This document shows, piece by piece, positions 1-5,781 of a DNA stretch of 11,587 nt. The position numbers and the translations under genes are program-made. Under the pieces are notes generated by a model. It searched no databases. It worked only from the letters and a program-made list of their open reading frames with translations, and was not told where the DNA came from. How positions within the stretch are numbered: position 1 is the stretch's first letter; each line of letters starts with the position of its first letter. Source of the stretch: Burkholderiales bacterium. GTDB lineage: Bacteria; Actinomycetota; Thermoleophilia; Gaiellales; Gaiellaceae. Location of the stretch: positions 1 through 11,587 of the forward strand of contig JAICUZ010000055.1 in assembly GCA_025935595.1 (NCBI GenBank), in the 5' to 3' direction.

Positions 1-268
1 CGAGCCCGTCCGCGGTGGTGATCGTGACCACGCGACCGGAACTCGGGACGCCGCCCGCGAAGGTCACGGCGCCCGCAATCGGAGCACGCACGGGGTCGCC
101 CGCCTCCGCACCGATGTCGATGCCTCGGTGCTCCCCGGCCGCGTACGGGTGCGCCGGGTCGAAGCTGAACGGCTGGAGGACGGGACCACCGACGGGCCAC
201 GTCCAGGCACGCGCCACCGGCGCGACGAGCAGCGCGGTCACAACCGCGACGAGAAGCACACGACGCAT
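1..268 (-). CDS. Exported M23-family peptidase, N-terminal part (runs off left edge)
   Basis: Translating the minus strand from ATG at 268 gives 89 residues before the window ends. Residues 1-21 form a signal peptide (MRR, then a run of Leu/Val/Ala ending VARA). Next come PVGGPVLQPFSF and then HRGIDIG with H47 and D51, followed by a D-P-V-R-A-P-I-A-G-A-V-T-F-A-G stretch. HxxxD followed by 'G.pV.Ap..G.V.fAG' is the start of the LytM/M23 zinc endopeptidase domain, which cuts peptide cross-links in peptidoglycan outside the membrane. The second HxH zinc motif would lie beyond the left edge, so activity cannot be judged. The start is supported by GAGGTGG at 274-280, five bases upstream. The gene lies 87 bases downstream of rsmI on the same strand and seems to have its own promoter (309-338) with an SOS-box-like element. 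It could be a catalytically dead M23 homologue acting as an amidase activator. Confidence 0.85.
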   Translation of the reverse strand, partial: MRRVLLVAVVTALLVAPVARAWTWPVGGPVLQPFSFDPAHPYAAGEHRGIDIGAEAGDPVRAPIAGAVTFAGGVPSSGRVVTITTADGL

Positions 269-295
269 CGACACCACCTCTGTTGTCAGGAACGA

Positions 296-307
296 GAACG
301 GTCGTTC
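296..307. promoter_or_regulatory. LexA (SOS)-box-like palindrome at the M23 promoter
   Basis: The sequence GAACGGTCGTTC has the form GAAC-N4-GTTC, the core of the Gram-positive/actinobacterial LexA operator (consensus CGAACRNRYGTTYC). It sits one base downstream of the predicted -10 hexamer and overlaps the predicted transcription start, a typical repressor position. It is nested in a second inverted repeat, GGAACG (289-294) / CGTTCC (303-308). The flanking bases only partly match the consensus and the third spacer position does not fit, so binding is a hypothesis. Confidence 0.35.
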
Positions 308-308
308 C

Positions 309-338
309 AGGGTAGGAGCGACATGGCCGCGTTGTCAA
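309..338 (-). promoter_or_regulatory. Sigma-70-type promoter for the M23 peptidase gene
   Basis: On the minus strand a perfect TTGACA (333-338) is followed after 18 bases by TACCCT (309-314, TANNNT class). Transcription would start near 302 and give a leader of about 33 bases containing the GAGGTGG ribosome-binding site at 274-280. The -35 box lies 18 bases beyond the rsmI stop codon, so the peptidase can be expressed apart from rsmI. This is the best-formed promoter I see in the window. Confidence 0.6.
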
Positions 339-355
339 TCGAGATTACAAAGTTG

Positions 356-1156
356 TCACAGAGTGCCCCGATAGAGGTCGTTGCGCGGGACGCCACTGAG
401 CCGGGCGACCACCTCCGCAGCGACGCCCCGCGGCGCCCCGGCCGCCACGAGCTCCCCCACCGCCGCGAGGGCACCCGCGACGTCGACCGCGGCGACACCC
501 GGCGCGACGACCAGCGTCACCTCGCCCTTCGGAGCCTCGGTGAAGCGTTCGGCGACCTCGGCCGCGACACCGCGTACGACTTCCTCGAACCGCTTCGTCA
601 GCTCGCGACACACGGCAACCTCGCGCGCCGGATCCACCCCGGCGAGTGCACGCAGCGACGCGCCCACCCGCTTCGGCGACTCGAAGGCAACGATCGCGCA
701 GCCCCACGACGATGTCTCGCGCCAGAGAGCCTCGAGCTCCCCCGGCTTGCGCGGCAGGAAGCCGACGAACGCGTACGAGCCGCCGCCGAGCCCGCTTGCG
801 ACGAGAGCCGTCTCGACCGCAGACGCACCGGGCAACACCGTCACCGGGACGTGCGCGTCGAGCGCTGCACGGACGAGCCGCGCGCCGGGGTCGGAGACGA
901 GCGGCATCCCGGCATCCGTGACGAGCGCGATTCGCTCCCCCGCCTCGAGCCGCGGCAGGACCTCGGTGACGCGGGCCGCTTCGTTGTGCTCGTGGTAGGA
1001 GAGGAGTGTCGCGGAGATCGCGTGCCGCTCCAACAGCCCGCGCGTATGCCGCGTGTCCTCCGCGAGTACGAGATCGGCGGAGCGAAGCTCGTCGAGGACA
1101 CGCAGAGTGATGTCGTCGAGGTTGCCGATCGGTGTCGCGCACACCGCGAGCGGCAC
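356..1156 (-). CDS. rsmI: 16S rRNA (cytidine-1402-2'-O)-methyltransferase RsmI
   Basis: RsmI uses S-adenosylmethionine to methylate the 2'-hydroxyl of C1402 in the ribosomal P site, together with the N4-methylase RsmH. The 266-residue product has normal family length and shows the family motifs in order: ATPIGNLDDIT (7-17), AEDTRHTRGLL (32-42), SYHEHNE (53-59), LVTDAGMPLVSDPG (78-91), PGASAVETAL (109-118), GFLPRKPGE (132-140), FESPKRV (158-164), CRELTKRFEEVVRG (183-196) and KGEVTLVV (210-217). This is the tetrapyrrole-methylase (class III) fold. The start is GTG, one base after the TGA of the upstream ROK kinase gene, so translation is probably coupled and the two share a transcript. The methionine-equivalent followed directly by PLAVCATPIGN matches the usual N terminus, which supports this start. 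Confidence 0.96.
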   Translation of the reverse strand: MPLAVCATPIGNLDDITLRVLDELRSADLVLAEDTRHTRGLLERHAISATLLSYHEHNEAARVTEVLPRLEAGERIALVTDAGMPLVSDPGARLVRAALDAHVPVTVLPGASAVETALVASGLGGGSYAFVGFLPRKPGELEALWRETSSWGCAIVAFESPKRVGASLRALAGVDPAREVAVCRELTKRFEEVVRGVAAEVAERFTEAPKGEVTLVVAPGVAAVDVAGALAAVGELVAAGAPRGVAAEVVARLSGVPRNDLYRGTL

Positions 1157-1157
1157 G

Positions 1158-2030
1158 TCAGAGCCCTTCGAACGCCACCAGAGCGGCGCCGATCAACCCG
1201 GCGCGGCCGCCGAGCTCTGCGCGCACGATCTCGAGCGTCTGGCCCCCGGGCGCGAGCGCCTCACGCAAGACGGCGAGGCGTGCGGCGGGAACGAGGTGAT
1301 CGAACGCAGCGATCCCGAAGCCACCGCCGATGATCACGCGCGTCGACCCGAAGATATTGACGAGCGACCCGATCGCAACACCGAGGTGGTGGCCGATCTC
1401 TCCGAGCACGGGATGCTCCTGCTCGACCAGATCGCGCGCGTCCGCGTTCGGCCCGAGGAGGCGCTTCGCGATCTTCCCGGCGGCCGTCCCGGAGCAGTAC
1501 GCCTCGACATGCCCGCGTCCCGAGCACGCACCCTGACACGGCTCACCGTCCTCGACGATCACCATGTGACCGAGCTCGGTGTACGCGCGAAAGAGCTTGC
1601 CGCCAGACACGACGCCGCCGCCGACCCCGGTGCCGAGGGTGAGCGCGATGAGGTCCGTCGCGCCACGGCCCGCGCCGAGCTTGAACTCCGCGTACGCGGC
1701 ACAGCTCGCGTCGTTCTCCATCTCGACCGGCAACCCGAGGCGCTGCTGCATCTCGTCGGCGAAGCGGACGTCGCGGATCGGGATGTTGACCGCTCCAAGC
1801 GCAAGCCCGTGTGCGTGATCGATTCGCGACGGGATGCCGAAGCCGAGCGCCGAGACTCCTTGCTGCGGCAGCTCGCGCACGATCGCGGCCAGTTCGTCGA
1901 GGAGCGCCGTCTGCGAGGTCGTGACCGTCGGGCGCTCGACCGTCTCGTGCACCGCCCCATCCTCGTCGACGATGCCTGCGAGCACCTTCGTGCCGCCCAG
2001 ATCGACGCCGATCACCCGGGGCCTGTCCAT
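1158..2030 (-). CDS. ROK-family sugar kinase (glucokinase-like)
   Basis: The 290-residue protein has the ROK kinase layout: phosphate-binding DLGGTK at 10-15, ENDASCAAYAE at 105-115 with D107 as the likely catalytic base, the second phosphate loop GTGVGGG at 133-139, ELGHM with H155, and a C-terminal IIGGG adenosine segment at 233-237. ROK glucokinases transfer ATP phosphate to glucose C6 in the cytoplasm, but some members use N-acetylmannosamine or other sugars, so the substrate is not certain. No DNA-binding helix-turn-helix precedes the kinase domain, so it is an enzyme and not a NagC-type repressor. The usual CxCGxxGCxE zinc motif is changed: C165-x3-C169-x4-H174, then E176, with His in place of the last Cys and wider Cys spacing. 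The start ATG at 2030 faces the LytR-CpsA-Psr gene; the stop is one base from rsmI. Confidence 0.9.
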   Translation of the reverse strand: MDRPRVIGVDLGGTKVLAGIVDEDGAVHETVERPTVTTSQTALLDELAAIVRELPQQGVSALGFGIPSRIDHAHGLALGAVNIPIRDVRFADEMQQRLGLPVEMENDASCAAYAEFKLGAGRGATDLIALTLGTGVGGGVVSGGKLFRAYTELGHMVIVEDGEPCQGACSGRGHVEAYCSGTAAGKIAKRLLGPNADARDLVEQEHPVLGEIGHHLGVAIGSLVNIFGSTRVIIGGGFGIAAFDHLVPAARLAVLREALAPGGQTLEIVRAELGGRAGLIGAALVAFEGL

Positions 2031-2038
2031 GGCGCCGG

Positions 2039-2045
2039 TAACCTA
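2039..2045. promoter_or_regulatory. Candidate shared -10 element, ROK kinase / LCP divergent pair
   Basis: Only 24 bases separate the two divergent ATG codons. Within them TAACCTA reads as TAACCT on the plus strand (2039-2044, 10 bases before ATG 2055) and as TAGGTT on the minus strand (2045-2040, 9 bases before ATG 2030). No clear -35 box or Shine-Dalgarno sequence was seen on either side. If used, both mRNAs would have leaders of only a few bases. Confidence 0.4.
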
Positions 2046-2054
2046 CCCCGCCGG

Positions 2055-3221
2055 ATGGCGCGGGAAGAGAAGCCCTACCGCGTGTATCGCGGCGGTCGCG
2101 CGAAAGGGAAGGTGCCGACCGTCCGCCCCGCGCGCGTGCGCACCTCCGACGAGGGCAAGGGCGGCGGCGTGGCCGACTACCACGGTCCGGGCACGTCGAC
2201 GCCGAAGCGCGCCCGGTGGGGAAGGCGGATCGGCATCGCGCTCGGCGTGCTCGTCGTCCTGCTGATCGTCTGGGCGGTCGCGGGATGGTTCTCCCTCTCG
2301 AGCGGCGTTTCCGACGCCAACAAGCGGCTGACCCCGGACGCGAAGTCTGCGCTCGCAGCGCAGAGCGGTCTCCTGATCTCGCACTCGACGATCGTGCTGA
2401 TGCTCGGCACCGACAACTCGGCCCTCGCCTCACGCGCCGGAGACATGCACTCCGACTCGATTCTGCTGCTGCGTACCGACCCGTCGCATCACCGCCTCTA
2501 CTACCTCTCGGTCCCGCGCGACCTGGAGGTCCCGATCCCGGGGCACGGGACGCAGAAGATCAACGCCGCGTTCCAGATCGGCGGCACCGAGCTCGCGATC
2601 CGAACGATCCGCGACTTCACGAGCCTCCAGGTGAACCATGTCATCGTCGTCAACTTCGGCGACTTCAAAGAGTTGATCGATGCGCTCGGGGGGATCGACA
2701 TCGACGTGCCGAAGCCGATCCGCTCGAACCGGTTCGACTGTCCCTACTCGACGCAGGCACGCTGCGACAAGTGGCCGGGCTGGCGGTTCGAGAAGGGCAA
2801 GCACCACATGAACGGCGAGCGCGCTCTCATCTACTCGCGCATCCGCGAGAACATGCTCGACCCGTCCGAGACGGATTTCACCCGCGGCGCGCGGCAGCAG
2901 GCTGTGATCGACGCGGTCACTTCGAAGCTCGCGTCGTTCGGCACGTTCGTCAAGGCGCCGTTCAAGGGCAGCTCGTACGTGAAGCCGCTCACCACCGACC
3001 TCTCGACCAGCCAGCTCGTCGAGCTCGGCTGGGTGAAGTTCCGTGCATCCGGCTCGAGCTCCGTGCACTGCCGGCTCGGCGGCGACTTCGGAGGCGGCGG
3101 CACCGGCGCGCCGAGCGAGGACAACCCTGCGACGCTCGCGATGTTCCTCGGGAAGTCGGCGCCGCAGCCCCCGACGGGGCAGTTCGACCCCGGGTGCGTG
3201 ATCGGGCACCCGCTGCAGTAG
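2055..3221 (+). CDS. LytR-CpsA-Psr (LCP) family cell-wall glycopolymer ligase
   Basis: LCP enzymes attach teichoic acid, arabinogalactan or other glycopolymers from a lipid carrier to peptidoglycan on the outer face of the membrane. The 388-residue protein has a basic cytoplasmic N terminus (1-58), one membrane helix (about 59-79), then the LCP domain: IVLMLGTDN (113-121), HSDSILLLRTD (132-142), LSVPRDLEVPI (151-161) with the phosphate-binding Arg155, QKINAAF (167-173), a VIVVNFGDFKELIDALGGIDIDVP segment (196-219), GERALIYSRIRE (254-265) and DFTRGARQQAVIDAV (274-288). The reading frame stays open far upstream across the ROK gene, but ATG 2055 is chosen because it leaves the ROK gene intact and gives a normal N terminus. 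The stop lies 45 bases before the convergent fmdB-type gene, with a hairpin between. No accessory C-terminal LytR_C domain is clear. Confidence 0.92.
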   Translation: MAREEKPYRVYRGGRAKGKVPTVRPARVRTSDEGKGGGVADYHGPGTSTPKRARWGRRIGIALGVLVVLLIVWAVAGWFSLSSGVSDANKRLTPDAKSALAAQSGLLISHSTIVLMLGTDNSALASRAGDMHSDSILLLRTDPSHHRLYYLSVPRDLEVPIPGHGTQKINAAFQIGGTELAIRTIRDFTSLQVNHVIVVNFGDFKELIDALGGIDIDVPKPIRSNRFDCPYSTQARCDKWPGWRFEKGKHHMNGERALIYSRIRENMLDPSETDFTRGARQQAVIDAVTSKLASFGTFVKAPFKGSSYVKPLTTDLSTSQLVELGWVKFRASGSSSVHCRLGGDFGGGGTGAPSEDNPATLAMFLGKSAPQPPTGQFDPGCVIGHPLQ

Positions 3222-3234
3222 GAAAACCGGTCGG

Positions 3235-3257
3235 CCCGGGTACGCGAACAACCCGGG
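3235..3257. terminator. Hairpin between convergent LCP and FmdB-type genes
   Basis: CCCGGGT (3235-3241) and ACCCGGG (3251-3257) form a 7-bp stem with a 9-base loop in the 45-base gap between the two convergent stop codons. It can fold in both transcripts. No T-run follows on either strand, so it would be an unusual intrinsic terminator or an RNA 3'-end stabiliser. Confidence 0.5.
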
Positions 3258-3266
3258 TGGACGCGT

Positions 3267-3572
3267 TCAGGCTTCTGCGGTCTTCTTCGAGTCGCCGCTT
3301 CCGGCACCGGAGTCGGGCTTCGACGACCCGGAGTCGGACGACCCGGCCGACGACGAGTCGGACGAACCGCCGTCCTTGGCCGCCTTCGACGACTTGCGGC
3401 CGTAGTCGGTCGAGTAGAAACCGGATCCCTTGTAATGCACCGCGACCGGATGAAGAACCCGCTGGACCGGCGCCGCGCCGCAGACCTCGCACACAGTCGG
3501 GCCTTCCTCCGTCATCCGGTGGATCACCTCGAAGAGGTGACCGTTCGGACAGCGGTACTCGTAGAGCGGCAC
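3267..3572 (-). CDS. FmdB-type zinc-ribbon protein with Ser/Gly/Asp-rich tail
   Basis: The 101-residue product starts (V/M)PLYEYRCPNGHLFEV, the signature of the small FmdB/CxxC-CxxC-SSSS family named after a putative regulator of formamide metabolism in methylotrophs. Most members have no proven function. Visible possible zinc ligands are C8, H12, C28 and C31 (CEVC); the second Cys of the usual first CxxC pair is missing and H12 may replace it. The segment GSGFYSTDYG (49-58) is also typical. From residue 61 the tail is low-complexity (Ser, Gly, Asp, Lys) and probably disordered. The start is GTG 3572, chosen because the family begins exactly there; the frame stays open far upstream, antisense to the copper gene. 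The neighbour transcribed away from it is the CopC-CopD fusion. A TAGCCT hexamer lies 10 bases before the start. Confidence 0.88.
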   Translation of the reverse strand: MPLYEYRCPNGHLFEVIHRMTEEGPTVCEVCGAAPVQRVLHPVAVHYKGSGFYSTDYGRKSSKAAKDGGSSDSSSAGSSDSGSSKPDSGAGSGDSKKTAEA

Positions 3573-3582
3573 GGAAGCGGCA

Positions 3583-3610
3583 AGGCTAGCACCGGCCACC
3601 GCGTTAGCCT
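3583..3610. promoter_or_regulatory. Divergent promoter: inverted pair of TAGCCT -10 boxes
   Basis: TAGCCT occurs on the plus strand at 3605-3610, 7 bases before GTG 3618 of the CopC-CopD gene, and on the minus strand at 3588-3583, 10 bases before GTG 3572 of the FmdB-type gene. The two form a perfect 6-base inverted repeat with a 16-base centre. Start placement implies leaderless or nearly leaderless transcripts. No consensus -35 was found at the right distance; GC-rich actinobacterial promoters often lack one. Confidence 0.5.
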
Positions 3611-3617
3611 CGCTCGC

Positions 3618-5570
3618 GTGAGGCTCGTCGTCGTCCTGGCCGCAGCCGTCGTGGCGCTCGTCCTGCCGGGCGCCGCGCTCGCCCATGCCACGCTGCTCAC
3701 GACGACGCCGGCCAACGGCGCCGTGCTCGCGAAGGCGCCGACCGCCGTCGTCGTCGTGTTCGACGACAGCGTTCGCGTCGCGAAAGGCAATGCTGCAGTC
3801 GACAACGAGACACAGAGCTCGGTCCTCGCAGGACCTGCGAGCGCGCGCGGCCGCGACCTGACGATCCCGCTGAAGCCGCTCGGCGACGGCGCGTACAGCG
3901 TTCGCTGGAGCATCGTCTCCGAGGACGGGCACCGCGAGGAAGGCGTGCTGGCGTTCGCCGTCGGAGCAGGTAATGCCGCGCCGCACTCCGTCCTCGGCGC
4001 GTCGGTGCCGCTCACCTGGAGCGACATTCTGCTCCGCTCGCTGTACTACCTCGGCGTCCTCGCCGGCGCCGGCTTCGCCGTCTTCGCGCTCGTCACTCGG
4101 CGGATCGCCGGCCCGGTGTTGCGGCGTCCGCTCGCCCACCTCGTCTTCTTTGCCCTGCTCCTTGCATTCCTCGGTGGCAGCGGCATCCTCCACGCGGCAC
4201 CGCCCGGGACGCGATTCGCCCTGGTGATGAAGATCGCGCTGACCGTTTCGCTCGCCGGCGGCGCGGCGGCGGCCCTCGCCCCCACGATGCCGCAGCTCCT
4301 GCCGGTCGCGTACGCCGCCACGCTCGCGCTGCTCGCGGCGCCGACTCTCTCGGGACACGCGCTCGACCGCGATCAGCCGCGGATCCTCGCGGTCGTCGTC
4401 GACCTCGCCCATACCGCATCGGCCGCGGTCTGGTTCGGCGGCCTGATCGCGATCGTCTACGCGGTTCCGCGTGCGACGAAGGACGACGCGACTCGGCGAG
4501 CCTTGATCTCGCAGTTCTCGAAGGTGGCGCTGGCGTCCGTGATCGTGCTCGGCGCGAGCGGCATCGCCCGCGCGTACACCGAGCTGTCCGCGGTCTCGCA
4601 GTTGTGGTCGACGTCGTATGGCCGCGCGCTGCTCGTGAAGACAGCGATCTTCGTGCCGCTGCTCGGCATCGGCTGGTTGAACCGCACGGTGCTCATGCGC
4701 GTCTACGCACATGTGCGCCGCTCCGCCCGCGTCGAGGTCGTCGCGATCGCCGGGATCGTCGTGGCGGTCGCGATCTTGACCGAGCTCGCACCGGGCCGTA
4801 AGGCAGTGAGGTCGGCGGCCGCGGGCCCGCTCGCGGCGGCCCTTCCGCCCACACTCCCGCCGCGTGACGCAGTCGTCGACGCCCGCGAGCTCGGGTCGCT
4901 GGCAGTCGCGGTCGCGCGAGAGCCGCAACGCGCGACCGTGACGATCATCGGGCCCGACGCGACCGGTGTCGACGACCGCGACGTTCGCGTGAACGACGTG
5001 GCTGCGATCCCCTGCGGATCCGGTTGCTACCGCGCACCGACGCCCGGCGCCGGCCCCCTGCGCGTCTCGATCGACGGGCGCACTCTCACATTCGACGTAG
5101 CCGCCACGGCGCCGGATGCGACCGGGCTCATCGAGCGCATCACGCGGGCGTATCGCGCGTCGCGCACGATCGTCTTCGACGAGACGCTCGCGTCGTCGCC
5201 CACGAACGCGCAGACGACGCGATTCACGATCGTCGCGCCGCACAGCCTCTCCTATCAGACGCGCGGCGGCCCCGGCGCGATCGTGATCAACACGCGGCGC
5301 TGGGATCGATCCGACGCGGGCTCGCCCTGGAAGCCGACGTCGCAGACGCCGATCGACGTCACGGCTCCCTACTGGACGCGGCCCACGAACGCGCATCTCG
5401 TCGGACCGAACACGATCACGTTCCTCGACCGCGGCATCCCCGCGTGGTTCCGGTTGACGTTCAAGGGCTCGAAGCCGACGGTCTTCCACATGACCGCCGC
5501 CGCGCACTTCATGACCGAACGCTACGTCGGGTTCGACGTGCCGGCCGAGGTCTCGCCGCCCTCGCGGTAG
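3618..5570 (+). CDS. CopC-CopD copper-handling fusion with extra C-terminal domains
   Basis: This 650-residue membrane protein appears to join four modules. Residues 1-22 are a signal peptide ending GAALA; the mature chain would begin with H23 (HATLLTTTPANGAVL), the N-terminal Cu(II)-brace histidine of CopC. D103 and H105 in the VSEDGHREEGVLAF stretch complete the CopC copper site. Residues about 133-395 hold some seven or eight membrane helices of the CopD family, with SGHAL (245-249) and HTASAAVWFGG (265-275). Residues about 425-500 resemble an extracytoplasmic YtkA/FixH-like beta domain, including CGSGC (466-470). Residues about 505-650 look like a LolA/LppX-type domain ending with HMTAAAHFM (624-632). 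CopC binds periplasmic or exterior copper and CopD is thought to move it inward. GTG 3618 is chosen because it gives the signal peptide and lies 7 bases after TAGCCT. Domain names for the last two modules are by resemblance only. Confidence 0.85.
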   Translation: MRLVVVLAAAVVALVLPGAALAHATLLTTTPANGAVLAKAPTAVVVVFDDSVRVAKGNAAVDNETQSSVLAGPASARGRDLTIPLKPLGDGAYSVRWSIVSEDGHREEGVLAFAVGAGNAAPHSVLGASVPLTWSDILLRSLYYLGVLAGAGFAVFALVTRRIAGPVLRRPLAHLVFFALLLAFLGGSGILHAAPPGTRFALVMKIALTVSLAGGAAAALAPTMPQLLPVAYAATLALLAAPTLSGHALDRDQPRILAVVVDLAHTASAAVWFGGLIAIVYAVPRATKDDATRRALISQFSKVALASVIVLGASGIARAYTELSAVSQLWSTSYGRALLVKTAIFVPLLGIGWLNRTVLMRVYAHVRRSARVEVVAIAGIVVAVAILTELAPGRKAVRSAAAGPLAAALPPTLPPRDAVVDARELGSLAVAVAREPQRATVTIIGPDATGVDDRDVRVNDVAAIPCGSGCYRAPTPGAGPLRVSIDGRTLTFDVAATAPDATGLIERITRAYRASRTIVFDETLASSPTNAQTTRFTIVAPHSLSYQTRGGPGAIVINTRRWDRSDAGSPWKPTSQTPIDVTAPYWTRPTNAHLVGPNTITFLDRGIPAWFRLTFKGSKPTVFHMTAAAHFMTERYVGFDVPAEVSPPSR

Positions 5571-5764
5571 CGCTGAGCCTCTTCGCCGACGAGCTCGAGG
5601 AAGCACGGTGCATCCTCGAACGCCGCCAAGCCGCCCTGCGCATTGCCCGGACGACGCGAGCGGCGCAGAGGGGAGCGGCGGGCCGTCGCGAGGACGCCTG
5701 CGGCCCCGACGAGCCCACCGATCGCGAACGAGCGCAACCGCGTACGGCGACTGTCTCCTTCCAC
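5522..5764 (-). CDS. Small membrane-anchored protein of unknown function
   Basis: This 80-residue frame starts at GTG 5764. Its sequence is coherent: a charged N terminus (VEGDSRRTRLR), one likely membrane helix at about 12-28 (SFAIGGLVGAAGVLATA), an Arg-rich stretch (RRSPLRRSRR) and a more conserved-looking segment, GLAAFEDAPCFLELVGEEAQ (45-64). Small actinobacterial proteins of this plan are familiar to me, but I know no function. The positive charge on both sides leaves topology open. The last 49 bases overlap the 3' end of the convergent CopC-CopD gene. The start is 17 bases from the divergent psuK start and has TAAGCT exactly 6 bases upstream, which supports GTG 5764 as a leaderless start. 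The main doubt is that short frames are common in DNA this GC-rich. Confidence 0.6.
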   Translation of the reverse strand: MEGDSRRTRLRSFAIGGLVGAAGVLATARRSPLRRSRRPGNAQGGLAAFEDAPCFLELVGEEAQRYREGGETSAGTSNPT

Positions 5765-5769
5765 GCGTC

Positions 5770-5776
5770 TAGCTTA
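5770..5776. promoter_or_regulatory. Near-symmetric shared -10 element between two divergent leaderless genes
   Basis: TAGCTTA reads as TAGCTT on the plus strand (5770-5775) with 6 bases to ATG 5782, and as TAAGCT on the minus strand (5776-5771) with 6 bases to GTG 5764. A -10 hexamer spans -12 to -7, so transcription from either strand would begin at the first base of the start codon. The whole intergenic gap is 17 bases. No Shine-Dalgarno sequence fits upstream of either start. Clear -35 boxes are absent. Confidence 0.6.
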
Positions 5777-5781
5777 GAGCC

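Noticed and set aside
128..1333. Plus-strand frame antisense to the M23 and rsmI genes
   Set aside because: Arg/His/Asp-rich shadow with no motif; the minus-strand genes are clear.
1053..2054. Plus-strand extension of the LCP frame over the ROK kinase gene
   Set aside because: The extension is low-complexity Arg-rich shadow coding; the kinase motifs are all on the minus strand. LCP proteins normally begin with a short cytoplasmic segment, which ATG 2055 gives.
2216..3589. Plus-strand frame of 457 codons overlapping LCP, the terminator hairpin and the FmdB-type gene
   Set aside because: Arg/Asp-rich shadow translation, crosses two well-supported genes in other frames.
3573..5606. Long minus-strand open frame upstream of and continuous with the FmdB-type gene, antisense to CopC-CopD
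   Set aside because: Its translation is Arg/Asp/Glu-rich with no recognisable motif, while the plus strand encodes clear CopC and CopD domains. The FmdB family starts at GTG 3572.
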